A DNA stretch of 64,000 nucleotides from Prinsepia uniflora (Eukaryota > Streptophyta > Magnoliopsida > Rosales > Rosaceae). Both the position numbers and the translations under genes were made by a program. Location of the stretch: NCBI GenBank assembly GCA_032719365.1, contig CM064875.1:19939674-20003673 (forward strand), written 5' to 3'. This document shows positions 25,040 through 36,848 of the stretch, one piece after another. How positions within the stretch are numbered: position 1 is the stretch's first letter; every line of letters begins with the position of its first letter. Below the pieces are notes generated by a model. It worked only from the letters and a program-made list of their open reading frames with translations, was not told where the DNA came from and did not search any database.

Positions 25040-25361
25040 TGTAAGACCCGTGTCCTGGAGGGAACGGTGAACAATCCCACATTCCTGCGAGGGGGAATGG
25101 TTTGGGAGAGAATGGTGGTGTGCCTTAAAAGTGTAGGCACACACGTATCTAGCACTAGGCCTTTTGGGAGCTCAAGTGGCTTTGGGGGGGATTGGAACCC
25201 CAAAGTTAAGCGAGTTGAGGCTGGTACAATTCCATGATGGGTGACCCCCTGGGAAGTTGCACCATGAGCTCCCGAAAACAAAACCGTGAGGCCGAGGCCC
25301 AAAGTGGACAATATGGTGCTAGATGAGTCGAGTCCTGGCCGATGAGGGTCGGGTCCTGACA
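25040..25361 (+). mobile_element. Cassandra-type solo LTR
   Basis: 322 bp, TGTAAGACCCGTG...GTCCTGACA, flanked by cctcc at 25035-25039 and 25362-25366 (exact 5-bp duplication). It contains a 5S-rRNA-like domain, the hallmark of Cassandra TRIM elements. Only one LTR is present, with no interior or primer site, so it is a solo LTR. It interrupts the hAT transposase coding frame. Confidence 0.88.
25155..25265 (+). other. 5S-rRNA-derived domain inside the Cassandra LTR
   Basis: The segment matches plant 5S rRNA in order: AAGTTAAGCGAG (box A region, 25203-25214), then gctggtacaattcca, then GATGGGTGACCCCCTGGGAA (25236-25255, box C region). It is diverged and flanked by LTR sequence, so it is a retrotransposon promoter domain and not a ribosomal gene. 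Confidence 0.85.
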
Positions 25362-26952
25362 CCTCCTCTGCATAGTGGTGTTGCCTTATCTGAGAAAATT
25401 TATAATTTATTGTGTGATTGGGGGATTGAAAGAAAATTGCACAAATGATTGTTTTGTTGACTTGTTGAAAAGACAACTTCTTTTGAAGGATGTACTTTTA
25501 GTGAATGGAAACTATTTTCATATCTGTTGTTGTGCGCACATTCTGAATTTAATTGTGCAAGATGGTATGAAAGAAATTGATGATGCTGTGATAAAGATAA
25601 GGGAGAGCATTAAGTATGTCAAGGGTTCACATATGAGGAAACAAAAAATTTTAGATTGTGCAACACATGTGTCCTTAGAATGTAAGAAAGGTTTGCGTCA
25701 AGATGTATCAACTAGATGGAATTCTACTTTTCTTATGCTTGATGGGGCTCTTTATTATCAGCGTGCATTTCTTCATTTGCAATTGAGTGATTCTAATTAT
25801 AAACATCCTCTCTCTCAAGATGAGTGAGATAAGGTGGAGAAACTCTGTAAGTTTCTCAAGGCGTTTTATGATGTAACCTGCTTGTTTTCCGGCACGCAAT
25901 ATCCCACTTCAAATCTGTATTTTCCTCAAGTTTTTGTTGTCCAAGATACTTTAAGAAAGGTCAAGGAAGATTTAGATAGTTTTATGAGGACCATGGCTAT
26001 AGGAATGATGTCAAAGTTTGATAAGTATTGGAAAGACTACAGCATGATCCTTTCTATTGCTGTAATTTTGGATCCTCGATGTAAAATTCAGTTTGTGGAG
26101 TTCAGTTATAAGAGGTTGTACGGTTTTACCTCCAGGGAAATGGCTAATGTGCGTGATAAGTTGTTTGAGCTATTTGACTTATACATGCAAAAGTATTCTA
26201 AACCTACGGGTCCAACAAGTAGCTCATCATCTTCTCGGTCTTCCAATGATGTTGATATGGTTTCTAAAGAATGCATGGATGTAATGCAGATACAAAATAA
26301 TATCTAGTATACAATTTCTTACTATACTTGTTTATGCATCTAAAATTGTAGAATGTGGTTTCTATTTTTTTTTCTATATATTTTTTGTCGTCAATATGAA
26401 TTAGTCTTATAGTTTATGATATCATATAGAAATTTGATGACTTTGAAAGTGAGGAATTCACTTTTTCGGCCCAAAAGAGTCAGCTACAGCTATATTTGGA
26501 CGAGCCAAAAGTTGATAGAAAGATAAAATTGAATGTTTTTTATTTTTGGAAAACTAATCAATTTCGTTATCCTGAATTATCTATCATGGCCCGTGATATT
26601 TTGTCTATTCCTATTTCTACGGTTGCATCTGAATCGACTTTTAGTGTTGGTGGAAGAGTTTTAAACCAGTATCGCAGTGCACTCAAACCTGAAAATGCTG
26701 AAGCTATAATCTGCACACGCGATTGGATATTTGGTAGCGATGGTTTGTTTTCTTACTTTCACCTTTTAGCTAGATTTTTCTTATCTATTGTTTTCTTAAT
26801 TAAGAAATCTCATTTAAATATTCAATTTTGTAGATGATTTAGCACTTGCACCCAAGTTGGAGGATCTCACTAAGGATATCAGCAAATTAGAAATTAGTAT
26901 CAATAATTCTCAATCTGTTGAATGCTCTAATACCATTCCTAATGATGGATAG

Positions 26953-27609
26953 CATTTAGGTACTAAAAAATCACATTCTAGCATGTCTTTACACATTGAT
27001 ATTAATTTTGTGGCTGGATTCTAATGCTTTCTTCATTTTATTGTAGGTGCTGATTTGTTGCTGTCTTCTTGTGCAATTCTCGAAGATCTAATCAATTTTA
27101 ATACTTTTTTTGTTGAAACTTTTCCCTTAGAGTTTGTTAATTAATCACTTAGTTTTATTTGGTATTATGTACTATGCTTATTTTCTTTTGGAACTTAATA
27201 TTACATTGATGATATTGTATTGTTGGTTATGGATACTAAATTATTGCATGTACTTATGAATTATGAATTATGAAGTTTGTTGAATTATGAAGTTAGTTGA
27301 TGGTTGGTATAATATTTTAGTGAAAAAATTATGCTTCAAATATTATGTAGGATATATGGTTAAATGGGTTAACCAGGTTAAATGGGTTAAACAGGTTAAA
27401 CGGGTTAAACAGATTATTCAACACGATACGTTTAATAAACGGGTTAAACGGATAGGTTCGGGTTACCTGTTTAATAAATAGGTCGGGTTCGGGTTTACAT
27501 GTTTTGACACGATTAATAAACGGGTCGGGTTCGGGTTGAGCTTAAATAGGTAAAATAGAGTACATGACACGACACGAACCCGACACGACACGACCCACTG
27601 TCAGGCTTA
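26953..27609 (+). mobile_element. hAT 3' flank and subterminal repeats up to the right end
   Basis: After the transposase stop the DNA is AT-rich. From 27356 it is built of repeated words such as gggttaaac, gggttcgggt and cgacacgacacg, which on the minus strand read as the typical start of many plant hAT elements (TAAGCCTGACAGTGGGTCGT). The element ends at 27609. The next eight bases, gtctggcc, begin a perfect match to an uninterrupted K-type LTR (50259-50355), so the end is set by comparison. The left end was not found. Confidence 0.6.
27356..27560 (+). repeat. Subterminal short tandem repeats of the hAT element
   Basis: Imperfect copies of gggttaaacaggttaaac grading into cgggtcgggttcgggtt. 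hAT transposases bind subterminal repeats of this kind. Confidence 0.6.
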
Positions 27610-27696
27610 GTCTGGCCCATCGTGTTACACGTGGGTTAGACGGGAGCATGACACATCCTGCGTTAGTCCCGAGAGGGATTGGGATGGGTCGTGTCA
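27610..27696 (+). mobile_element. 5' LTR of element K, 3'-terminal fragment
   Basis: Matches the end of LTR J (50259-50355) with few differences, from gtctggcccatcgtg to the terminus gtcgtgtca, and is followed by a tRNA-Met primer site. The rest of the LTR should lie left of the hAT insertion and is not visible. Confidence 0.8.
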
Positions 27697-30600
27697 GCGT
27701 GGCATCAGAGCGAGGTTATCAATTGGATGGTGCCCAGGTGTTGTAGATGTGATATCTTTAAGAGGATCAGCCTGTCATCAACCTGAAATTAGGGTAAGAG
27801 TACGAGAGTTAATGGAAATGAATAGTGTATGGGCTGCGATTGGCCCGATACGCTGTGAATCGGTAAGAAGGACCCGAGAAGGGTCATATTTGACGAAATT
27901 GCAGGGTGGGACCATTGGACGGTCAAGTCAGATAAGGAATTGTGTCACAGAGTACAGTGGAGGTCGTGGATGACCCTGGTTGAGCTTGGTTGAGACTGTT
28001 GAGGATTGGATGGGACATTCAGACAGTGACTTGGAAGACCTAGTGGTGGTCTACCTTAGAGATATCAGGATGTAACGTCTTCTCCTAGTGTGGTCCTGTC
28101 AGAGTAACGAAATCTTGTCAGATTTGTGTTACGATGAGCTACTGAGTAGGGATGCATTGAATTCCGGATGGATGTTGTTTGGCATAGGATGCCACGGTAT
28201 AGATGTTGTGTGGCATGGTAGGTCGTGATTGTAGCAAGTCGTGGTTGAGTAGTGCCTAACACTGCGTAGGGCCAAGTTTCTTGTGGGCCCGATGGCTGGA
28301 GGCCGTAGTGTGCGAGAGGACGGGATCCTCGGATCGTGGTTACTGGTTGGTTAAATACCAGTTACCCTCATATGATGACTTTTCAAAGTTGAGAGAGATG
28401 GATCGGTCAGGATAGACGTGCTGCAGTGAGCAGTCAAGTACGCGATAACCCTAGTTTGAGATTGATTGGACAAGTTACCAGGAGTGTGGTACTCGTGGAC
28501 CTATTGGGGATATTACGCATTAAGCGGTTGGTGCCTACGGTAAGTTGACCGCACAGGTATGTGTCTCAATAGAGGAGTGTTTCTGGGATTGGTCTACACG
28601 CGATTATGGCAGACGCTGCTATCAATAGACGTGGACAAGTCCTATCAAGTTGGATAGGCTCATGTTACAGTGACAACTGAGACGATGAAGATTCGCTAGT
28701 CGTGACAATGATACGGAGGTGTGTGAGTGTCGCTCAGTACGAGCAGAGATTTCTGGATTCGACTCGGTTACCACTGAGTGCGATCACAGAAGGGGATGTT
28801 AAGCTTTGGGTGTTGTCGAGTATGCCGCACTACCTCAGTGGAGGTGACTGAGATGAGTGCGAGATGCAGAGATGATTTGAATGGAATCAAGTAGTGATCG
28901 AATGGTTTCGAAAGACACGGAGTTTTTCTAAGTGATGTAGTGAGAATAAGGGCTTGGATTACGACTATAATGGTGGACGTGCCCTAGAAGAGCAAATAGG
29001 TGAGTTGGGTGGACACTGAGCGGGACGAAGAGGATCCCGAGTGGCTCAGTACGAGGCATGGGGTATACTTATTTTGGTGACTAGTTCCCTAGTGGATGCA
29101 AGATTTAAGGCAATGGTGTGTGCTCAGGAGGTGAACCCATAAAGGTTGAAATGTGAGAATCAGGTAGTCGTCCTATGCTACCTTTTGGATGGGCATAATG
29201 GTATAATTGGACATGTGAGTTGGATACTAAGGTTAGATGATTTACGGATGCGTGGACGAATGTCTGAATGGGGTGGGAATTAATTTTGGTCGATTGCGGG
29301 TGACCATACCTCCTGAGTTTCATACAAGCTTGTTCGAGGAAAAATAGAATGAGTTATCAATAGATATTATTGGTTGGTGAAGAAAACTTCTCATTTCCTG
29401 CTCTTTAGCAAGCGATACTCGATATTTACGCTCCCGCAGAATGACGTAGGATGAATTTTGATGTCATCGTCTGGGATTATCCTTGATTTTCTCTATGTGG
29501 AAGGATAAGGAGTGATATAGAAGTTAAAGGGTTCAAAGAGGGTGTAAGACCCTATGAATTGAAATCGGGTCGTTGGCGAGGAGAGAGTTAGTAAGGATCC
29601 ACCTAGGATCAGAGGGATCAGGTGGCGTATCCCAGATGGTGTTGTTAGGATCGAATGGATCAGGTGGTGTTGTTAGGATCGACATGTTGCGGATTAGGAT
29701 CGAAAGGTTATGGATCGAGTAATTCTGTGACAATCAAGACGATTGAAATAATTGAGATGACCGTGTCGACTCATAGTCGAGTCAACCGAAGCGGAGTCAC
29801 AGGAATGATGAGGTATGAGAATGCAAGACAGAGGTTGGATATGGGAATGAGAATGAGTCTTGAGGTTAGATTCACTCACACTAGGTGAGTATAGATGAGT
29901 GATTTTTGGGTAGAAAATATTCTCAGGGCAAAGTAGACGAGGACCATACGTGGGTATCGATTAGGAAAAGATGAATAGTCGATGATTGGACGTCAAATAC
30001 TATGTGCTAGAGTAGAGTGGATTGAGAGGGTTTAGGGGTTGTATGAGCCTAGAGCTCAGGGCCTTGTGGGCTGGAGCAACCCCAGAGATTTTACAGGTGA
30101 TTACCTCTACTAGCAAGCATTTGATGGGGTCCAAATATTTCTTGAAGGTATCAGGAGGATAAGTGGGATGTCGATTGTTGTGTCGACATGAAGAACGATA
30201 TGTCAGTTCAAGACTCGAGACGAGTCAGGATTTCAGTGCAGGTCGCTGAATGACCTGAGATACGATGTGGGGACTCGAGAGCGAGTCAGGATCAGAGTGG
30301 CGCAATGAAAGCGCAGTGGAGTCGGGAGTTTCCGGCTAGTCACATTAATTGTCGTGGATTTAGAGGGTTTTAGAAGAAGTAGTACCTCTTTGGACAGTGG
30401 GTTACAGTTGCAGACCGTTTAGTGACAAAGGATATAAGATCTCTCAGTGGGAGTAATGAGGACAACTTGAGATAACAGGATTTAGAGGATGATTGTATGA
30501 CTAGATGATTGAGAAGAATCGTCAAGCTGAAAAGCTAAAGGACATCAGCTAGATTTGACGGAATTGTCGGCTTGATTTGTCAACTGAGCATGACGGTAAG

Positions 30601-30811
30601 TTAACTTGTCAAGTGGTATCAGTTGGACTTTGAGTGCACTTGTGTCAGTGACAGGTGATTTAGACTTGTATTGACGTATCAGTTGATGTTTGGATGCCTG
30701 AGACTTGAGTTGTGACTATATCCAATCCAACGGTCATTGCTGGTATGGGCTAGATGTTTGGATTGTGGTTCATGTCGAGTGACAGTGAGCACCGACGCAT
30801 ACTGTGGTTTG
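27697..30811 (+). mobile_element. Element K interior, segment 1 (non-coding)
   Basis: About 3.1 kb with no open frame of note. After the primer site it shares gatgtgatatctcaag-like text with the reverse complement of the N interior near 36770, so K and N have homologous ORF-less interiors. It is cut at 30811 by LTR L and ends at 42127. Confidence 0.75.
27700..27711 (+). other. Primer binding site of element K
   Basis: TGGCATCAGAGC, one mismatch to the canonical TGGTATCAGAGC for initiator tRNA-Met, three bases after the LTR end. The change lies in the primer-pairing region and may be post-insertion decay. Confidence 0.75.
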
Positions 30812-31631
30812 TGTAATGACCCGTCCCGAGAAATTAGGGTTAAGATGGTGATTAGTGAAGGATTGGTGAGCTTTAGTTGGTCTCGATAGGGTCGTTAGCG
30901 TAGAATGACGATTTTGCCCCTAGTTCAGGCAAAATGTAGACTTTGAGTTCGGGCCGTCAAATGGACTTTTACTGATGACTGTGATGTAGTTTAGGACGTC
31001 ACGTATCCGTAGACAGGTGGCACGCCCGATTCCGACATCCGAGGAGGAAGTTATGATGTCCGGAAGGTTGAGGGCATAACCGTAATTTGGCTAAACTAGG
31101 GGGAAAAGTTGACTTTTCATACGACCGGGTTTTGACATGTTGACCTAGGACCGTTAGATAGATCTTGTCGTCCTGAGTTTAACGACAGGCGGCACGTGTT
31201 CATTGGACTTAGGACGGGCAAGTTACGGGTCTAAAACGGTAAGGGTAAAATGGTAATTTTGGGTTCAAAGAAGGGCATTTTGGTCTTTTGGTTGTTTGGG
31301 CCTTGTGCAACCAGATCAGGACAAGTGTACAGTGAGATGGGGATATTTTTGGAAAGGGACCCTAGGATTGGTGACACGTACAGTGTGTGTAGTGGGTTCT
31401 AGGCCGTGCACGGTGTGTGTTTAATTTGTGCTCGTGTGTGTGTGTTCGAACAAGAGAAACAGAGGGTGAGTTGGAGAGAAAATCGAAGGAGTGTTAGTGT
31501 GTTTTGGTGAGTGGATGAGAGACTGGAGATCGAGTGAGAGACAGTGAGTGAGTGGTGAGGGCAATTCGTGTGAGGAATCTTGTGAGTGTGAGGGGTTGAG
31601 TTTCCGGGAAACAGAGAAGGTGTTGGGTGGT

Positions 31632-33728
31632 TGACAGGACCCATCCCAATCTCCCCGGGATTAGTGCGGGATGACCCTGCTCCTGTCTGACACGAAGTGT
31701 CAGACAAGGGATATTTTCGTCCTTTGCCCTCCCGGGCTATCAGAGTACGCCAGGATCCGAAGGAGGCATGTGATATCTCGGTCTCTGCTACAGTCCACAT
31801 CCGAAACCTCGAAATACGTGCTTATACGTAACCACATACAAATGCACCCATGGCATCATCAAACAAGTAATAAAACATATAATAAACATTTATGCATGCA
31901 CCAATTTAGAAAACAAGGTCCACTCACAGACCGTCCGAGCTGCCGCCTCGATTTGCGTGCCATACGGCTCCTCGAGCCGATCACCGTCACCGGGACTCCC
32001 AAACCTGTCCAAATCGTAATAGAAGGTTACTAACTACTTAATTAACCTCCTACCAAAGCCCCGTAATTTTCCCGTATTTTAACTATTTTTAATCCCGAAC
32101 CTAAACCTTCCAATGCCCCGAAACATCTCGAGACGGTGTCCGATCGACACGAAACCAGTCCCAAAATGTTCGTTACATCGAATAGATGATTTCACATGTT
32201 GGAAGCTTCCCCAGATTCCCTGCCACGCGCCCTCACGCGCCGCCTGAAGTGGCTGCGCGTGGGCTTCACGCGCCTGCTACAGTACCTGCTGACGTCATCG
32301 CTGACGTCAGCATGACGTCATCACTGACAGCCCCTGACAGTGACACGTGTCACGCTCCCATTGGCCCACTGTCTGACATGTCAGTCTGACATTGTCAGAT
32401 CTGACATGATGACGTCATCCCTGACATGATGACGTCATCAGGATGACGTCATCAGTCATCCCTGCCTCCTCGCGGGTCGACCCGAATGTCTGCAACCGGG
32501 TCGCCGTGACCCGCGGCTTGACCCGGCCGGTTCTCCGCCGTCCGGCCACCAAAACCGTTCCCGTTTGTCCCATTTTCATCCTCTAATCCTAACCTACAGT
32601 CCTATGACATTAAAATGGAAGGAAAACGTCAAAACCCATACCTTCGAGCTTGGCCATGGCGGCCGTGTATTCCTCCGCCGTTCACGGCCATTCCAGGCCG
32701 TCTAATGCCTCGAAACCAATCCCACTCATCTCCTGGGTGTCCTAGAAACCTTACCCAATTAATGGAATCGAGTAAAACCCATTAAAACCCAATTTCGAAT
32801 TTTTGAAATTTCCTTACCTCACGGGTTCTCCTCCGCCGTGTCCTCCACCGTGGGCCACCGTCCATCCTTTCCGTCCTCAGCCCTTCACTCTTCCCCCACG
32901 GTCATTCCCCGCTCATACAAGTGATGAAGGGTGAAGTGTGATTGTGTGTTTTGGTTTTTGAAGGAAAAGGAAGAAAATGGAGAAAATGGTGTTATGGGGT
33001 TTCGGGTGGAAGGATGAACAAAGATGAAGGAGATGGCTGATGAGAGAAGGAGAGATTGATGGTGAGGATTAAAAGGTAGGGTTGAAATGGATGGTTAGGA
33101 TTAATAGTTGTTAGGTTTAATTATAAAATAATTAAAATAATAATATTTAATTATTTAGATCCACATTTTGGGGGATCAAATCAATGGGATGAGTGACACT
33201 TGTCACTCATCCATGGGGCCCACCAAAATATCCACCCAATCAGATTTCGCCGAAACGTCCCCGTCTCGAAGTTCGTGCATAGTGAAATCGAACTTCCGTG
33301 ACCCATAACTCTCCCGTTCGAAGTCCGATTTCAGTGTGCCGCCTGCCTATGGATTCGTATCGTCCTTATCTACGTAACGGTCTTCGGGCCTCGGCCATCG
33401 GACCTCCCGGTCAAAAAGTCAACATTTGACCTCCTATTCGCCCAAATTACCAAAATGCCCCTAAACTTCCGAACGTCATAACTTCCTCCTCGAATGTCGG
33501 AATTGAACGTGCCACCTGTCTATGAACTCGTGACGTCACGAACTACGTCACGGTCATCGGTCAAAGTCCATTTGACCGCCCGATTAAAAAGTCAACGTTT
33601 TGCCACCATCAGGGGCAAAACGGTCATTTCGCATCGTTCGTCCGATTTCGCTCTACTAATCACGGATTAGCCTCACTAATCGTGATTAGTCACTAATCTA
33701 ATCTTGGAATTCGGGACGGGTCGTTACA
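31632..33728 (-). mobile_element. 3' LTR of N, with 982-bp internal deletion
   Basis: 2097 bp. It is collinear with the 5' LTR except that sequence equivalent to 37021-38003 is missing; the joint (31799-31801) lies at a shared ccg. The rest is nearly identical to 36849-39927. It contains the U5-side hairpin at 31685-31705, the TGACGTCA array at 32290-32451 and the larger hairpin at 33187-33212. Confidence 0.9.
32290..32451. promoter_or_regulatory. Cluster of six TGACGTCA palindromes (N 3' LTR)
   Basis: TGACGTCA at 32290, 32302, 32313, 32410, 32430 and 32444, with a gacacgtgtc G-box-like palindrome at ~32341-32350 and tgacatgtca near 32375. TGACGTCA is the preferred core of plant bZIP factors of the TGA and related groups. 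The density in 160 bp suggests an LTR enhancer. Binding is inferred. Confidence 0.6.
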
Positions 33729-33828
33729 ACCTTCCCTCCTTAATTAATTTCGTCCTCGAAATTCCAACCGACCTAAATCCAACCGTTCTTCCCTCCTTAA
33801 TTAGTTTCATTCTTGAAACTCCAACTAT
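33729..33828 (-). other. Duplicated polypurine tract of N
   Basis: On the plus strand cttccctccttaatta begins at 33731 and again at 33788, each followed by tttcrtycty gaaayt ccaac text, a direct repeat with 57-bp spacing. The copy touching the LTR is the functional position. The second is a duplicate of the tract and adjoining gypsy-like end sequence. Confidence 0.75.
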
Positions 33829-36800
33829 TCTGATTCCACAACCTCCACCTCGTGGAAATAATTCGACCTACCACGCAACGCGTGTACGCTAGTACACCCA
33901 CTAACCAGAACAATACTTACTCGTCTGCAGCCAGACGTACCGCTAACATCCATATCGTATCGACTACGTTCGACCACGTCGAATGACAGTAGTCATGCGT
34001 TCTGAATTGACACTACTTGTCAAATCTACCGTTTCGTTGACACAACCAACTAGACGGTTCCGTGCTCAACCGCTAACTATCCTGACATCTACTCCCACTG
34101 GGAGTCACCAAAACTCACTAACCGATCCACGATGACACCTCCGACAAATTGTCACCACTTGACAGTCGTCAATCGAAATCTGTCACAATACTCACTCGTG
34201 GTTACACTAACCAACAATTCACCCGACCTGTGTGTAACTAGACCCATCAGAAATACCATGACCCAATGCACGGTATCCAATGTCCAGTTCACGACCTCGA
34301 CTAATTCAATGGTATCGGACTAAGCCGACTACCAATACGCTCTCCAATGTACCACTGGTATACCCTATATATCGTCACCAGACATCACCAGTCTTCCTGG
34401 TATCATACCTCGAACAACGCACAAAGTACGTACATCTACCCATCGACATACCACAACAATAACCAGACCACCTAGGTCGTAGTCAAACACGTTTCAATTA
34501 TGGAGTTCATTTGTCCAATCGTATTAGACAATTCGAAACTCCGACCCATTATCCATTTCCAAATCCGAATCCGAATCCGCAATTTCGTATGAAATCCCAA
34601 ATCCAAATCCAGAAATCATATCCATAATCATGTCCAAATTCGAATCCAAAATCATTATTCCGTAAGCTAGCATTTGGAATAACTATTCCGAACCCAAATC
34701 CATAAAAGAAAATCTACAGTCAAGCTTTAGAATCAAATCCTGAATCGTCACCCAGAATCCGATTCCAAAACCCAAATCTAGAAATCCTTTTTCAAGTTCC
34801 AAAATCAAATCTTGAATCGTCATCCAGAAATCTGATTCCAAAACCTGAAATATCGTTCACGTCTACCGAGACGTACCAAAACCAAACCTATCGGTTACTC
34901 GCTCAACTGATTACCACAATACGATCGATTGACTTCATAGGGAAGTCAATCCCAACATCAACACAACACTAGGTCAGACAAAATCCGACCTCGTCAGACA
35001 CCTACTCATCGGACAACTACTCAGGCGAGTAGTAAGCCATATGGGATTTACCTCGAAAAGAAGTTCAGTCCCAACATACTCCACTCAACATCCAAGTAAG
35101 AGTAATAACTCTCCACCTATCTGGATATCCAATTCATGATCCAGATCCAACACTACATCAAACGACTATAGACGTCACGATCGAGACTGTGGGTCCTCCC
35201 CAATCACCTCGTATATATCCTTGGCATTCCACTGCGGAAAACCAAGAATGATCGAATAATCCATCCTACGTGAATGCAAACAACACTCGCTGCACTCACC
35301 ACGTCATGTAACCTAACATCGTCTGCCACCAAGTAGAAAATGAGAAATCTCAGGCACCTAACTTCGATATACTCACTCCACCTGATGACCCAAGACAATC
35401 ACGGGTCCACCAACCAATACACGATTAGTGTACTAGTGGCAACCAACAACATCAATAACATCTACATCCTCTACCACCATCAATTATGGTAGAACCTGAG
35501 AAGTCACCCAAAACGACTTCGACATACCCGTTACCAATGCGGAAAACCCGCATTCCTCTCGTCACCTCAATCGCAACCTCTCGCGATTTCGAAGTTCCAA
35601 CAAGATTGGAAACAACATACCCGGACATCAACCACGTGTCCCCTAACCAGTTTGACTTTATCTGAGTTCCACTCCTGAACCACAGATACCGAACATATGC
35701 CCATTACGACGGAGTCACACCCCGATCCGTAACTCATCGTCATCACGATCACCGGCACCAGTACCAGCACTAGTACCAGCACCACGCACTATCACCAAAA
35801 CTAATGTCAGTATCAACACGCCGTGTGCAAAACTGACACCCTGGATCTCCGCTCATACCGAGCGACGATCCCGTACCTCTACTCACATTGGAGAAACTCT
35901 ACCTCCCTCGTACCCAACAACTCTGGGTACAGTCACCCTGAACACTCATACGAGAAAAAGAAACGTCACCTGAACTTCACCGATTACCAACAATCGTAAC
36001 TACAACCACTCTCGGTAGTAATGCCTGCCACAACTCGTGCATACCAAGCCACCAGATATAGCGATCTAGACTCCGCATCCAACGGAATCCATCGACCGTA
36101 CCAACTACTCCATATCCCCGCTCCGGGATTCCATCGACAAGTACCAACCCTGATAACTTGTCCAACCAATCACTAACCAATCGTAACTCGACTCAACCAA
36201 TGTCCTCTACCAGGTCACCCGCGACCTTAGTTGCACCAACCCACAACTGAAGTAGCACGACAACCAACTCGGTCTAACCGATACGTACAACCCTGACTGC
36301 GAACCATACACCTAAGGTAGGGTTCCACAATCAAGCCCTAGGGTCACTCTGAACCCAACTGCGAAAAGCAGTAAAATCAACAATCTGACCGACTCCGCGG
36401 TCTTGACATCGTAATGACGTCAATCCAATCCTACCGTAAGTCCAATCAGGATCCTCGAATCCGGCTGCTAACTGCCGACTACAGTAAATCCATTTAACTC
36501 AACATAATCCGACCATCTAATGGTCACAACATCGGATCAGTAGTCGGAACCGATCCTACGACCTCGTTAAGACGATCCCAACTAACCGTCTCACGATCAC
36601 ACTCCAGAATACGAACACGTTAATCCTTCCGTAGGGTCCCACACTGTCAACCTTGACAGAACTATGGCAACCCCAGCCTCAAATGCCGAACCAAGGCATG
36701 CCAATCCTACTAACTATCGTACCGGTACCCCAACAATCAGGTTGACCACGAACTGCAGCCCCTTGAGATATCACATCCTCGACCTGCGTACATACTCCAA

Positions 36801-36848
36801 GAGCTACACGGTTGCTCGAATAGAGACAACCCCGCTCTGATACCACGC
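33729..36848 (-). mobile_element. N interior, non-coding, with primer site at 36833-36844
   Basis: 3120 bp. On the plus strand its right edge reads gctctgataccacgc, so the minus strand shows TGGTATCAGAGC four bases from the 5' LTR. No frame encodes a known domain. Bases 34540-34860 are rich in repeated aatcc words, and 35750-35785 is a short accagtaccag repeat. It is homologous to the interiors of C and K. Confidence 0.85.

Larger units (their letters stand above)
24324..26952 (+). pseudogene. hAT transposase (BED finger, RICESLEEPER-like), disrupted
   Basis: Begins after an acceptor at 24323. An N-terminal BED zinc finger lies at ~24480-24620 (VWKHFE, AKCMKCG, GTGNFKRHIETC), followed by the hAT core (TSDMWSS at ~24928, RWNSTFLML at ~25715, YWKDYS at ~26030). 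The C-terminal dimerisation domain is at ~26560-26735 (LSIPISTVASESTFSVGGRV). Likely introns are 26281-26429 and 26743-26833; the last exon ends at TAG 26950-26952. Damage: a Cassandra LTR at 25040-25361 (adds 327 bp with its duplication, so the frame survives past it until further stops), a small deletion and frameshift near 25435-25450, and TGA at 25825-25827 where relatives have tryptophan. It cannot make transposase as read. Confidence 0.85.

Noticed and set aside
25155..25265. 5S rRNA gene
   Set aside because: The 5S-like text is diverged and lies inside a 322-bp LTR with its own 5-bp duplication; it is a Cassandra domain.
27356..27480. Telomere-like or centromeric repeat
   Set aside because: The gggttaaac units differ from TTTAGGG and sit at the subterminal region of a hAT element.
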